47,111 nucleotides of DNA from Chitinophagaceae bacterium (GTDB lineage Bacteria; Bacteroidota; Bacteroidia; Chitinophagales; Chitinophagaceae), in assembly GCA_028288585.1 (NCBI GenBank), contig JAQBNL010000080.1, forward strand, positions 1 through 47,111, read 5' to 3'. This document shows, in pieces, positions 24,974 to 34,105 of this stretch. The notes beneath the pieces were generated by a model. It saw only the letters and a program-made list of their open reading frames with translations, ran no database searches and was not told where the DNA came from. The position numbers and the translations under genes were made by a program. Position 1 is the stretch's first letter; each line of letters opens with the position of its first letter.

Positions 24974-25027
24974 TCTGAACCATGATTGGGGTAGATTATC
25001 AGATAAATCTCCCAAATCATGGTTCAG
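24974..25027. repeat. Long inverted repeat B upstream of the dipeptidase gene
   Basis: TCTGAACCATGATT at 24974-24987 and AATCATGGTTCAGA at 25014-25027 form the base of a hairpin whose stem extends through a GGGG/CCC region to AGATT/AATCT, about 22 bp in all with one bulge. The TCTGAA opening is also seen in the GGATT-rich repeats at 216 and 38480. It lies 56 bp before the dipeptidase start. Confidence 0.75.
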
Positions 25028-25082
25028 ATAAAAATTAAAAAACTTACTTTCGTAACCCAAAAATTTAGATAAACCGGACATC

Positions 25083-26450
25083 ATGCAAACATGGAAAGAT
25101 TACCAGGAAAAAAATAAAAATAGATTCTTAGAAGAGTTACTGGAGTTACTGAGAATACCATCTATCAGTGCAAAAACTGAGCATAAGCAAGATCTTATAA
25201 AATGTGCTGAAGCAGTTAAACAGCGTTTGCTGGACGCAGGTGCTGATAAAGCAGAACTTTACCCTACTGACGGGCATCCTGTTGTTGTTGGTGAAAAAAT
25301 TATTGATCCTTCAAAACCAACAGTACTGGTGTATGGACACTATGATGTACAACCGGCTGATCCGCTGGAACTCTGGCACAGTGGCCCTTTTGAACCGGTG
25401 ATAAAAGACGGTAAAATTTTTGCAAGAGGATCCTGTGATGATAAAGGACAGTTTTATATGCATGTAAAAGCATTTGAAACTATGATGCAGACCAATACTA
25501 TGGAAACCAATATAAAATTTATTATTGAGGGAGAAGAAGAAGTAGGTTCACCTAATCTTGGAAAATTTGTTGCACAAAATAAAGAGTTGCTTAAAGCTGA
25601 TGTTGTATTGATAAGTGATACTGCAATGATAAGTTTAGAAAATCCAAGCATTGATATTGGTGTACGTGGCTTAAGTTATATTGAAGTAGAAGTTACCGGG
25701 CCAAACCGCGACCTGCACAGTGGTGTATATGGCGGTGCTGTTGCAAACCCCATAACCATTTTAGCAAAGATGATTGCATCATGCCACGATGAAAATAATC
25801 ATGTTACTATACCTGGTTTTTATGATGATGTTGTAGACGCAACTACCGAAGAAAGAAAATTAATGGCAGCAGCTCCCTACCATGAAGAAGAATATAAAAA
25901 AGACCTTGGTGTAAAAGAATTATGGGGAGAAAAAGGATTTACAACAAATGAAAGAACAGGTATTCGCCCTACCATTGAGTTGAACGGAATTTGGGGAGGT
26001 TACCAGGGTGAGGGAGCAAAAACTGTATTGCCATCAAAGGCAACTGCAAAAATTTCTGCAAGGCTGGTTCCTAATCAATCGTCAGAAAAAATAACAAAGA
26101 TCCTGCTGGATTATTTTAGAAGCATTGCCCCTGCAAGTGTTACTGTTAATGCATTTGAGCACCATGGCGGTGAGCCTTATATGACGCCTATTAACAGCAA
26201 AGCATACCAGGCTGCAGCAAAAGCCATGGAAACAACCTTTGGTAAAAAACCAATTCCCGTTCGTGGCGGCGGCAGCATTCCTATTTGCTCTTTATTTGAA
26301 AAAGAATTGGGAATTAAAGTTGTCTTTCTTGGATTTGGTTTAGACAGTGATAACCTGCACAGCCCTAACGAAAAATTTGATCTTGCTAATTTTTATAAAG
26401 GCATAGAAACAATACCTTACTTCCATAAATATTTTGCTGAGATGAAGTAG
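25083..26450 (+). CDS. M20-family dipeptidase
   Basis: A two-zinc exopeptidase of the CNDP/ArgE/DapE clan, 455 residues, with no signal peptide, so probably cytoplasmic. Ligand motifs are VYGHYDVQPADP, RGSCDDKGQFYMHVKA, EGEEEVGSPN with the catalytic Glu, LISDTAM, and LHSPNEKFD near the end. A dimerisation lid domain lies around residues 185-350 with DLHSGVYGG. It probably splits dipeptides taken up from outside. ATG 25083 is the first codon that fits. It is a single gene preceded by two long hairpins. Confidence 0.93.
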   Translation: MQTWKDYQEKNKNRFLEELLELLRIPSISAKTEHKQDLIKCAEAVKQRLLDAGADKAELYPTDGHPVVVGEKIIDPSKPTVLVYGHYDVQPADPLELWHSGPFEPVIKDGKIFARGSCDDKGQFYMHVKAFETMMQTNTMETNIKFIIEGEEEVGSPNLGKFVAQNKELLKADVVLISDTAMISLENPSIDIGVRGLSYIEVEVTGPNRDLHSGVYGGAVANPITILAKMIASCHDENNHVTIPGFYDDVVDATTEERKLMAAAPYHEEEYKKDLGVKELWGEKGFTTNERTGIRPTIELNGIWGGYQGEGAKTVLPSKATAKISARLVPNQSSEKITKILLDYFRSIAPASVTVNAFEHHGGEPYMTPINSKAYQAAAKAMETTFGKKPIPVRGGGSIPICSLFEKELGIKVVFLGFGLDSDNLHSPNEKFDLANFYKGIETIPYFHKYFAEMK

Positions 26451-26518
26451 AAATATTATTATTCAATCTTATAAGATCTTGGTACAATAATAGCTTCTTA
26501 TTAAAAAAAATAATTAGT

Positions 26519-26845
26519 ATGGATATTATTATACAATCGCTGGGTTTTAAAACCAGTGATCATCTTGAAGACTTTATTCGTGAAAAACTTGACAAAGTAG
26601 TTCTTGAAAGCGATAAAGCAATAAGGGGCAATGTTACTTTGTATGCAGGCTCAGCATCTAATCCAAATAACAATGTGTGTGAGATAAGGATTGAGGTTCC
26701 GGGTAATGATCACTTTGTAAAAAAGAGCAGTGATATGTTTGAAAAAGCTATTACAGAATGTATTGAGGCATTGCAACAAATAATCCGCAAAACCAGGGAT
26801 AAACAAATAAGCAACAGGCATGTTGAGCCTGAATTTCCTGAATAA
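26519..26845 (+). CDS. Ribosome hibernation-promoting factor (HPF/YfiA family)
   Basis: A 108-residue protein of the S30AE family, which binds the decoding centre of idle ribosomes in slow growth. The signature parts are MDIIIQSLGFKTSDHLEDFIREKLDKV, VCEIRIEVPGNDHFVKKSSDMFEKAITECIEALQQIIRKTRDK. There is no long C-terminal domain, so it is the short type, similar in length to E. coli HPF or YfiA. The single gene lies 68 bp after the dipeptidase, so it probably has its own promoter. Confidence 0.9.
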   Translation: MDIIIQSLGFKTSDHLEDFIREKLDKVVLESDKAIRGNVTLYAGSASNPNNNVCEIRIEVPGNDHFVKKSSDMFEKAITECIEALQQIIRKTRDKQISNRHVEPEFPE

Positions 26846-26856
26846 TAATTATGAAA

Positions 26857-27861
26857 TTAAAACTTAGGGCAGGGAACATTTTTGCCATCAACAGGCTTCT
26901 TGATGTAGATCAGTGAAATCTCCATCCCGCCACGGCTTTGAGAGCCTGCCTTTAAACCGGAAATATTAATATCATAGGTTGCACCGATACGCATGCCGGC
27001 AAACTCCAACCCTAAATAAGGAATAATAGCATCATTAACTCTCATCCATAATCCCCCGTAAACATTCGTGGGATTATTTTCATCATTATTTAAGGAGGAA
27101 GAAATAGCGCCACCAAAGGTAGCTTCGGTAGCCTTGCCCTGTGTTTGATAAATACCACTGGTATGTAATGTAAGTATATCAGAAACAGGAAAATAACCGC
27201 CGGCGCTTATGGTTGTACGGGCAGCAATATTCCAGTTACCGCCTTTAAAGCTTTCTTTAGGCCGGTTGATGTGATACATGGATGCGCCAAAGTAAAAATT
27301 ATTTTTATCTGTAGTAGATACTGTGTAAATCAATCCGGCATTTACATCAAAATAATTAACATTCAGATCACCGCTGTTATAAACTTCCTGTGTTACCCCT
27401 GTAAATCCGAACGGCGTTAACATGTCTTCATAATAAAGTTTACTGTTATCAAGCCTTTTTTGTCCGTACATCGCCTGGAAGCCAATCCCAATCTGGCTAA
27501 AACCATCTTCATTTAATGCTTTATGATATGCAGTTGAAATGCCGATGTAATTATTGGTTAACACTCCGCCACCTGCCTTATCGGTTAACGCAATTACTCC
27601 AACACCCCATGTATCGTTCTCCGGAATTATTCTATTAAGTATTGAAAAATCCACACTTAAAGTAGAAGTAGTATACACATTATTAAAGGCAGGCCATTGA
27701 TTGCGATAATTTCCTGCTGCCCTAAACGTGCCATCAAACTTACCTGTTAATGCTGGGTTTAATGTTAACGGTGATGCAAAGAATTGAGAAAAATGAGGAT
27801 CCTGTGCTTTTACCCCCAACGATAAACAGATAACATTAATTACAACGAAAAATTTTCTCAT
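26857..27861 (-). CDS. PorP/SprF-family type IX secretion-associated outer-membrane protein
   Basis: A 334-residue beta-barrel with a signal peptide (to about VKAQ). The start of the mature part, DPHFSQFFASPLTLNPALTGKFDGTFRAAGNYRNQWP, is the hallmark of the PorP/SprF family. The rest alternates as amphipathic strands with Gly/Tyr-rich turns and ends GMEISLIYIKKP. Members are part of, or partners of, the type IX machine and often pair with a large adhesin gene, but none is adjacent here. Convergent with the HPF gene, 11 bp apart. Confidence 0.92.
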   Translation of the reverse strand: MRKFFVVINVICLSLGVKAQDPHFSQFFASPLTLNPALTGKFDGTFRAAGNYRNQWPAFNNVYTTSTLSVDFSILNRIIPENDTWGVGVIALTDKAGGGVLTNNYIGISTAYHKALNEDGFSQIGIGFQAMYGQKRLDNSKLYYEDMLTPFGFTGVTQEVYNSGDLNVNYFDVNAGLIYTVSTTDKNNFYFGASMYHINRPKESFKGGNWNIAARTTISAGGYFPVSDILTLHTSGIYQTQGKATEATFGGAISSSLNNDENNPTNVYGGLWMRVNDAIIPYLGLEFAGMRIGATYDINISGLKAGSQSRGGMEISLIYIKKPVDGKNVPCPKF

Positions 27862-27987
27862 TTTCTAAATTTCAGAATCTTAAAGATAAGTTTTTTATTG
27901 TTTTATTGGGGGAGTATGAAATAGCTAAATAAATGACAATCTTTTTGAATGAAGGGCTGCTTTCTCTTGGTCATAAAGTGCCCGGCT

Positions 27988-28638
27988 CTACATCTGAACT
28001 TTCACTCCATAAGCTAGATCCCCTGCATCGCCTAAACCCGGTACGATATAACCTTTTGCTGTTAATTCATCATCAATATCCCCGCACCAAACGGTTGCTT
28101 TAGGTTCGGCTCTTAAAACATATTCAATACCCACTGTACACGCAATGGCACAAACAATATGTATTTCCGAAGGATTTCCTTCTTCACGAATAAATTGAAT
28201 TGTTTTTACAAGCGATGCGCCTGTTGCCAGCATTGGGTCCGAAATAATAACAACACGGTTCTCCATCTCGGGACAACTGATGTAATCCAGGCTTATTTCA
28301 AAAGTACCATCAGGATTATGTTTGCGGTAAGCGCTGATAAATGCGTTATCAGCTTTATCAAAATAATTAAGTAAGCCCTGGTGCATGGGCAATCCTGCTC
28401 TTAATATAGTTGCCAATACAGGTTGTTTTTCCAAAACCTTACAGGAAGATATACCTAATGGAGTGGTTATTTCCTTTTCTACCCATGCTAATTTTTTACT
28501 TATTTCATACGCTGCAGCCTCTCCTATTCTTTCAAGATTATACCGGAAACGAAGCCTGTCATCCTGTATATCAACATCTCTTAATTCACTTACCCAGTTA
28601 CTTACTAAAGAATGTTCTTCGCTTAGATTGATAATCAT
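27988..28638 (-). CDS. upp: Uracil phosphoribosyltransferase
   Basis: A pyrimidine-salvage enzyme joining uracil and PRPP to give UMP. The PRPP loop VIISDPMLATGASLVKTI and the C-terminal uracil site GYIVPGLGDAGDLAYG are both present, along with ILRAGLPMHQGLL. Length, 216 residues, is normal. It is divergent from anmK with 127 bp between them. Confidence 0.95.
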   Translation of the reverse strand: MIINLSEEHSLVSNWVSELRDVDIQDDRLRFRYNLERIGEAAAYEISKKLAWVEKEITTPLGISSCKVLEKQPVLATILRAGLPMHQGLLNYFDKADNAFISAYRKHNPDGTFEISLDYISCPEMENRVVIISDPMLATGASLVKTIQFIREEGNPSEIHIVCAIACTVGIEYVLRAEPKATVWCGDIDDELTAKGYIVPGLGDAGDLAYGVKVQM

Positions 28639-28689
28639 TATAAATTATTAAACTGATTTTTTGAAATACAGGGCGAAGAATTAATGTTA

Positions 28690-28697
28690 TAAATTTG
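28690..28697 (+). promoter_or_regulatory. Putative -7 box (TAAATTTG) for anmK
   Basis: An exact TAnnTTTG match in the upp/anmK divergent gap. A TTTG lies upstream, but the spacer is about 26 bp, longer than normal, so only the -7 part is well supported. Confidence 0.35.
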
Positions 28698-28765
28698 AAG
28701 CCACCTACATCTTCGCTTTGTACAAAAATATATTTTTTATAAGTAAGGGTAGATAAATAAGGATT

Positions 28766-29857
28766 ATGGTATATAAAGTAATAGGATTAATGAGCGGCAG
28801 CTCGCTGGATGGGCTTGATATTGCCTTTGTACAACTGCAGGAAAATGGCGGTAAGTGGAGCTATGAAATATTACATGCAGATTGTTATGAATACAACAGC
28901 ACATGGATAGCAAAATTAAAAAATGCTGTTGGGCTAAATGCTTTGGATTACCAGCTGCTGCATACTGAATACGGCCACTATCTTGGCAAACAGGTAAATG
29001 TTTTTATAGAAAAAAATAACCTGCATCACCAGGTTGGTTTAATCTCATCTCACGGGCATACCACTTTTCATGTACCGGAAAAATTAATGACCGCACAACT
29101 TGGTGATGGCGCTGCCATAGCTGCTGAAACACAGTTGCCGGTAGTTGCCGGTTTAAGGGCTATGGATATAGCTTTTGGCGGACAAGGTGCGCCAATTGTT
29201 CCTATCGGTGAAAAAATACTGCTGGATGATTATACTTATTTTTTAAATCTTGGTGGCATTGCGAATATTTCTATTCATGATAACGATAATGTTATTGCCT
29301 TTGACGTTTGTGCTGCCAACCGTATATTAAATATGCTTGCAGAAGAAAAAGAAGTTGCCTTTGATGATAATGGCAACATTGCTGCTGCGGGAAGTATTAA
29401 TAATGAGTTGCTGCAAAAATTAAATGAATTGGAATATTATAAACGGCACCATCCTAAATCATTAGCTAACGACTTTGGTGTTGAAACAGTATTTCCAATA
29501 ATAAAGCAAGCATCATTAACTACTGAAGATGCAATGAGAACGTATGTTGAACATATTGTTGCGCAAATTAAAAATGCAATAGTGAGTTGTCAGTTGTCAG
29601 TTGTGAGCAGGCAGCTTTTAGTTACAGGGGGTGGGGCATTTAATTCTTTTATGATAAGCAGGCTTAAAGAAGTCTTGCAGCAACTGAGTATTGAAGTAAT
29701 TATTCCGGAGAAAGATCTTATACAATATAAAGAAGCGCTGATAATGGCACTGATGGGCATTTTACGCTGGAGAGAAGAATACAATGTTCTTGCATCAGTA
29801 ACTGGTGCAAAGCGCAACAGTATAGGTGGTGCACTGTGGCTTGGGACGGAAGCATAG
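28766..29857 (+). CDS. anmK: Anhydro-N-acetylmuramic acid kinase
   Basis: A cell-wall recycling enzyme that phosphorylates and opens 1,6-anhydro-MurNAc to MurNAc-6-phosphate. Motifs are GLMSGSSLDGLDIAF at the N-terminus, SSHGHTTFH, AAETQLPVVAGLRAMDIAFGGQGAPIVPIGE, YFLNLGGIANIS and LLVTGGGAFNSF. It has 363 residues. Residues 273-283 (VSCQLSVVSRQ) are encoded by a GTGAGTTGTCAGTTGTCAG repeat set directly before the LLVTGGG strand, the position of a helix-strand loop. The reading frame stays open and all motifs remain, so the enzyme is probably active. murQ is not adjacent. Confidence 0.94.
   Translation: MVYKVIGLMSGSSLDGLDIAFVQLQENGGKWSYEILHADCYEYNSTWIAKLKNAVGLNALDYQLLHTEYGHYLGKQVNVFIEKNNLHHQVGLISSHGHTTFHVPEKLMTAQLGDGAAIAAETQLPVVAGLRAMDIAFGGQGAPIVPIGEKILLDDYTYFLNLGGIANISIHDNDNVIAFDVCAANRILNMLAEEKEVAFDDNGNIAAAGSINNELLQKLNELEYYKRHHPKSLANDFGVETVFPIIKQASLTTEDAMRTYVEHIVAQIKNAIVSCQLSVVSRQLLVTGGGAFNSFMISRLKEVLQQLSIEVIIPEKDLIQYKEALIMALMGILRWREEYNVLASVTGAKRNSIGGALWLGTEA
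29581..29610. repeat. GTGAGTTGTCAG repeat inside anmK
   Basis: AGTGAGTTGTCAG followed by TTGTCAGTTGTGAG is a member of the same family as the units at 3438-3487 and 38531-38574. Here it is translated in frame as VSCQLSVVSRQ. The length, about 30 bp, keeps the frame. Confidence 0.75.
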
Positions 29858-29912
29858 ATGTTATTAACAAAGCATTTTATTTATTTTACTTTTCTTGTGC
29901 AAAATTTTTAAG

Positions 29913-30338
29913 ATGAAAACTTTAATTCTTTCATTATTAGTTTCTATAATCTTATTCTCCTGCAGCGAAAGCGATAACAAAAAAGCTGAAAAAGAAAAAG
30001 ACAGCTATCAAGCTACCAAAGAAAATCTGCAGGATAAAGAGACAAAAAATCCACAGAACTTTCTGGTTGTTTCCGGCCATGACAGGCATAATTTACTAGG
30101 ACAAACAGTTGTAAAAGGAACTATTACCAATAAGGCTACAGTGGCTTCTTACAAAGATGTAGATGTAAAATTAGATTTCTATAGTAAGACAGGTACTTTG
30201 CTGGAAACCGATAAAGAAACAGTGTATGAAATTATTGGCCCGGGACAGTCAAAAAATTTTAAGACAAAATATTTTGCACCAAAGGGAACAGATAGTGTTG
30301 CATTAGCTGTTACCGCAGCAAAGAATGTAGAGAAATAA
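29913..30338 (+). CDS. Small lipoprotein with FxLYD-like domain
   Basis: A 141-residue lipoprotein; the lipobox is ILFSC. It is followed by a Lys/Glu/Ser-rich linker and a beta-sandwich-like domain (VVKGTITNKATVASYKDVDVKLDFYSKTGTLLETDKETVYEIIGPGQSKNFK) that recalls FxLYD-type domains, found in many surface proteins of unknown role. The ATG at 29913 gives a proper signal peptide; a TTG 18 bp upstream would put polar residues first. No function can be assigned. The 3' end lies 6 bp from the convergent ade stop. Confidence 0.75.
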   Translation: MKTLILSLLVSIILFSCSESDNKKAEKEKDSYQATKENLQDKETKNPQNFLVVSGHDRHNLLGQTVVKGTITNKATVASYKDVDVKLDFYSKTGTLLETDKETVYEIIGPGQSKNFKTKYFAPKGTDSVALAVTAAKNVEK

Positions 30339-30344
30339 TTTTTA

Positions 30345-31979
30345 CTAAACAAATTCAAACTTATCTCCATCAAATAATCCCAGGTCACTTAGTTTTAAAT
30401 GAGGAATAACGAGCAAGGCCATAAAAGATAATGTCATAAATGGCGCTGCTAATGTTGAGCCAAGTTCCTTTGCCGCTTTATCAATAGCAGTATATAATTC
30501 TGCCACCTTATAACCATCTTCATTGCTCATTAACCCAGCAACGGCTAAAGGCAGTATTAAATCCTGATTGCCTACGCAGCTCACTCCTCCTTTTTCTTTT
30601 ATTACTAGATTTACTGCTCTGCAAATACTTTCGTCATCAACACCTACAGCAATTATATTATGAGAATCATGTGCCACGGAAGAAGCAATGGCTCCATGCT
30701 TTAATCCAAAATTTTTTACAAACGCTTTTGCAACCGGTGCATTTTTATAGCGGTTTACCACAACCATTTTCAAAATATCATTTTCTGCATCACTTATAAT
30801 TTCATCATTAATAATCTTGGGGGCCATAATTATTTTATTGGTGATGAGTTGTCCATCCAAAGCTTCAATAACTTCTATCTGAGATTTATCCCCCCCAATG
30901 CGGGATGAGATATGAAACCTGAAATCTGGAATTTCCTCTTCTTCGCAATTAAAATTGTTTATCACTTCTGACCTTGCACTTTTTACTTTTGATGCCCCTC
31001 TTTCAGCCACCAGCTCTCCATTAATATAAGTTTCTACAACTTTAAAATCTTCCAGGTCTTCAACAACAATAAAATCAGCAGTATCACCTTCTCTTAATAA
31101 GCCAACATTCATTTTATAATGCTCAACCGGGTTTATACAGGCTGCCTGTAACACTTTAAATACATCAATACCCTTTGCCACAGCCCTTTGACAAAGTAAA
31201 TTAATGTGCCCCTCCACCAAACTATCGGGATGCTTATCATCGCTGCAAAACATTATCATTTCAGGATAATCGTTCAACAGTTCAATAAGCGCTTCAAAAT
31301 TTTTAGCTGCACTTCCTTCACGAATAAGAATTTTCATTCCATATTTTAATTTATCCAGCGCCTCTTCCTTTGTAAAACATTCGTGATCGGTGCTTATGCC
31401 GGCATCAATATATTTTTTAGCCTGCTCACCTCTCAATCCCGGTGCATGCCCGTCCACAGGCTTATTGTATTTTTTTGCGGAAGCTATTTTATTCATTACT
31501 TCTTCATCTCCATTTAATACGCCGGGGAAATTCATCATCTCACTTAAATAATGTATTTCATCTTTTTGTAAAAGAAGACCAACTTCTTCCGCATTCAATG
31601 CAGCACCGGCAGTTTCAAAAATAGTTGCAGGCACACAACTGGGAGCGCCGAAATGAAATTTAAAAGGAACTGTCTTTCCATTTTCTATCATAAATTCAAC
31701 ACCCTGCAAGCCGCAAACATTGGCTATCTCATGCGGATCGCTGATAGTGGCAACAGTACCATGCACCACTGCCAGCTTCGCAAACTCTGACGGAACAAGC
31801 ATTGAGCTTTCAATATGTACATGGGCATCCACAAATCCGGGGAGAATAAAATTTGATACAACCTGTCCATCAGATAGTTTTTCTATTAAACTTATTTTTC
31901 CATCTTTCACAAATACTCTCCCGTGATAAATCTTCTTAGAAAAAATATCTACAATATTACCTTTTACAAAAAAATCCAT
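30345..31979 (-). CDS. ade: Adenine deaminase
   Basis: An amidohydrolase converting adenine to hypoxanthine and ammonia. Motifs are [18 protein letters not shown] (HxH metal ligands), [41 protein letters not shown] and [12 protein letters not shown], then the C-terminal half with [16 protein letters not shown] place the start at the ATG at 31979 (544 residues). An in-frame ATG at 32039 adds 20 residues, of which SPSGGGGG is encoded by a dispersed palindromic repeat; either is possible. The gene is single and convergent with the small lipoprotein. Confidence 0.93.
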   Translation of the reverse strand: MDFFVKGNIVDIFSKKIYHGRVFVKDGKISLIEKLSDGQVVSNFILPGFVDAHVHIESSMLVPSEFAKLAVVHGTVATISDPHEIANVCGLQGVEFMIENGKTVPFKFHFGAPSCVPATIFETAGAALNAEEVGLLLQKDEIHYLSEMMNFPGVLNGDEEVMNKIASAKKYNKPVDGHAPGLRGEQAKKYIDAGISTDHECFTKEEALDKLKYGMKILIREGSAAKNFEALIELLNDYPEMIMFCSDDKHPDSLVEGHINLLCQRAVAKGIDVFKVLQAACINPVEHYKMNVGLLREGDTADFIVVEDLEDFKVVETYINGELVAERGASKVKSARSEVINNFNCEEEEIPDFRFHISSRIGGDKSQIEVIEALDGQLITNKIIMAPKIINDEIISDAENDILKMVVVNRYKNAPVAKAFVKNFGLKHGAIASSVAHDSHNIIAVGVDDESICRAVNLVIKEKGGVSCVGNQDLILPLAVAGLMSNEDGYKVAELYTAIDKAAKELGSTLAAPFMTLSFMALLVIPHLKLSDLGLFDGDKFEFV

Positions 31980-31980
31980 A

Positions 31981-32008
31981 CCACCTCCGCCCCCTGAAGG
32001 GGAAACTA
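31981..32008. repeat. CCCCTGAAGGGG-type dispersed hairpin, copy 2
   Basis: CCCCCTGAAGGGG at about 31990-32002, preceded by CCACCTCCG, sits between the two possible ade starts. It resembles the palindromes at 14867, 33615 and 41156 and codes for SPSGGGGG on the minus strand if the long start is used. Confidence 0.6.
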
Positions 32009-32140
32009 TGGACGCTTCTTTTTTATTCATAGAATTCATTTAAAAAATACTTTATGCCACTTACAGTTAGGGTATCAAATTAATTGTTAAACGGCACATA
32101 GAAAAATCCTGATTGCTTAACTTGCATATAAATTATTAAA

Positions 32141-32866
32141 ATGAAAAATATCGTACTGCTTGTAGTGTTTGTTTTGGGTATTGTATTTATGCAGTTTGTG
32201 CAGGCACAGAGTGTTGATGATATAATTAATAAATACATAGATGCAAGAGGCGGCAAAGATAAACTAAAGGCTATCCAGTCCCTTTACATGGAAGGTTCAA
32301 GACAAATGATGGGAAATGAAGTGCTGGTTAAAGTAACTACGGTGCAGGGGAAATTATTTCGTACCGATTTTGAATTGGGAGGCACCATCGGCTATACCAT
32401 TGTTACACCTACTGAGGGCTGGAGTTTTATTCCAATGCAATCACCAAAAGTAGAATCTATCCCTGCTGACAGGCTTAAAAACATGCAGGGACAACTGGAT
32501 ATTACAGGGCCATTAGTTGATTATGCCGCTAAAGGAAACAAAGCTGAATTGCAGGGAAAAGAAACGATAGAAGGAAAGGAAGCGTATAAAATAAAAATGA
32601 CATTGAACACCGGCAAAGAGGTGACTTATTATATTGATACAAAAACATATCTTCTTATACAATCCCGGCAAATAGGCGCTGCCAGGGGAAATAATCCGCC
32701 ACAGGAAGTAATTACCAATTACAGCGACTACAATTTATTTGATGGAATTATGTTCCCCCAAACAATTGCCAATCCCGGCAGCGGGGTTATGGGTGGCTCT
32801 ACAACTTTTGATACAATAGTGATAAATAAAACAATTGATGAAAGTCAATATAAGCCTGCAAAATAA
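32141..32866 (+). CDS. LolA/outer-membrane lipoprotein-sorting-like exported protein
   Basis: A 241-residue protein with a signal peptide cut near FVQAQ. The mature part opens with SVDDIINKYIDARGGKDKLKAIQSLYMEGSRQMMGN and has repeated long strands (GYTIVTPTEGWSFIPM, YKIKMTLNTGKEVTYYIDTKTYLLIQS), matching the half-barrel of the LolA-like fold in periplasmic proteins. Unlike true LolA it lies alone and may instead bind a different lipid or lipoprotein. Convergent with trmD. Confidence 0.78.
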   Translation: MKNIVLLVVFVLGIVFMQFVQAQSVDDIINKYIDARGGKDKLKAIQSLYMEGSRQMMGNEVLVKVTTVQGKLFRTDFELGGTIGYTIVTPTEGWSFIPMQSPKVESIPADRLKNMQGQLDITGPLVDYAAKGNKAELQGKETIEGKEAYKIKMTLNTGKEVTYYIDTKTYLLIQSRQIGAARGNNPPQEVITNYSDYNLFDGIMFPQTIANPGSGVMGGSTTFDTIVINKTIDESQYKPAK

Positions 32867-32879
32867 TTTTACCCAAGGC

Positions 32880-33560
32880 TTAATCTTCATTCAATATATC
32901 CGGTCTTCTTTCCTGTGTTCTTTTTAAAGATGCTTCATGCCGCCATGCTTCTATTTTTGCATGGTTGCCGCTCAATAAAATATCAGGCACTTTCCAGCCG
33001 CGGAAGTCTTCGGGCCGTGTATATACAGGAGGGGCTAATAAATTATCCTGATAACTATCCATCAGCGCCGATGTTTCATCATTCAATACGCCGGGAAGTA
33101 ATCTTCCTATTGCATCCACCATTACGGCAGCGCCTAATTCTCCGCCACTCAAAACATAATCACCGATGGAAATTTCTTTTGTAATAAAATGATCACGCAC
33201 TCTTTGGTCAATACCTTTATAATGCCCGCATATCAAAAGCAAATTATTTTTAAGGGATAATTGGTTTGCAATTTTTTGATTGAAATTTTCACCGTCGGGG
33301 GTAAGAAATATCACATCATCATAAGTTGTATTTTTTTGCAACGCTTCAATCGCATTTACCAATGGCTCTGCCATCATTACCAGGCCTGCTCCGCCGCCAA
33401 ATTGATAATCATCAACCTGCCCGTGTTTGTAATTGGTATAATCCCTGAGGTTAAAAAGATTTACTTCAAGCAATCCTTTTTCTTTTGCCCGTTTTAAAAT
33501 AGAGTGAGAAAAAAAACTTTCCATTAATTCCGGAACAACAGATATAATATCAATTTTCAT
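32880..33560 (-). CDS. trmD: tRNA (guanine-N1)-methyltransferase TrmD
   Basis: Methylates G37 of tRNAs reading CNN-type codons, preventing +1 frameshifts. This SPOUT enzyme shows [53 protein letters not shown] and [29 protein letters not shown] with the knot. It has 226 residues. In many bacteria it sits with rpsP and rimM; here it is 14 kb away, alone between a LolA-like gene and an Hsp15-like gene. Confidence 0.97.
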   Translation of the reverse strand: MKIDIISVVPELMESFFSHSILKRAKEKGLLEVNLFNLRDYTNYKHGQVDDYQFGGGAGLVMMAEPLVNAIEALQKNTTYDDVIFLTPDGENFNQKIANQLSLKNNLLLICGHYKGIDQRVRDHFITKEISIGDYVLSGGELGAAVMVDAIGRLLPGVLNDETSALMDSYQDNLLAPPVYTRPEDFRGWKVPDILLSGNHAKIEAWRHEASLKRTQERRPDILNED

Positions 33561-33614
33561 TTTGCAAACTTACTAATTGAAACGGTCGTTAGTATTAATA
33601 CAACTTGAGTTAGC

Positions 33615-33645
33615 AAGTCTCTCCCTCGGGGAGATTTACAGGGGA
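33615..33645. repeat. CTCCCTCGGGGAG-type dispersed hairpin, copy 3
   Basis: CTCCC at 33621-33625 and GGGAG at 33629-33633 form a small stem with flanking AGTCT, followed by ATTTACAGGGGACC. It lies between the Hsp15-like gene and trmD on the same strand and matches the family at 14867, 31981 and 41156. Confidence 0.6.
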
Positions 33646-33648
33646 CCG

Positions 33649-34032
33649 CTATTCCATAAATTCATCCAACTCTCTTTTCTGCTTCTTTGTTGGCCTCCCC
33701 TGCTTGCTTTGCCGTTTACCGGTTTGAAATACAAATGAAGTTGCCTTTACATTCTCTTTTTCTTCTTCGGGTGTAAGATCAATATAATATTTTATGGCAT
33801 CCGCATATTGAACACGGTTATGCAATAACCCGGTAACTTCTACCAGCCATTTTTTAGCTTCGGTTTTTACCTCGTACTGGTCGCCTATGTTTACGATTTT
33901 GGCAGCCTTTGCATTTATTCCTTTATTCTTAACCTTATTGTTGGTACAAGCTTCAGATGCAAGACTGCGGGTTTTAAAAAGACGGATGGCCCACAGGTAT
34001 TTATCAAGCCGGAGTTTTGTTTTATCTGCCAT
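33649..34032 (-). CDS. S4-domain RNA-binding protein (Hsp15/HslR-like)
   Basis: A 127-residue basic protein with an N-terminal S4 domain (LRLDKYLWAIRLFKTRSLASEACTNNKVKNKG) and an Arg/Lys-rich tail (TGKRQSKQGRPTKKQKRELDE). In E. coli Hsp15 binds free 50S subunits that carry a blocked nascent chain, helping recycling. The role here is inferred by similarity. I chose the ATG at 34032 over a codon 12 residues upstream, since it begins right before the S4 domain. Confidence 0.85.
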   Translation of the reverse strand: MADKTKLRLDKYLWAIRLFKTRSLASEACTNNKVKNKGINAKAAKIVNIGDQYEVKTEAKKWLVEVTGLLHNRVQYADAIKYYIDLTPEEEKENVKATSFVFQTGKRQSKQGRPTKKQKRELDEFME

Positions 34033-34105
34033 AACCAAAGTTAAAATCTTTTTATACAGGTGATACATTCAGGTTATTAGTTATTTTTAATCTCTAAATA
34101 TTCAA

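Noticed and set aside
24846-25031. 61-residue open frame between the SOD and dipeptidase genes
   Set aside because: It is made almost entirely of the arms and loops of two long inverted repeats and has no recognisable protein features.
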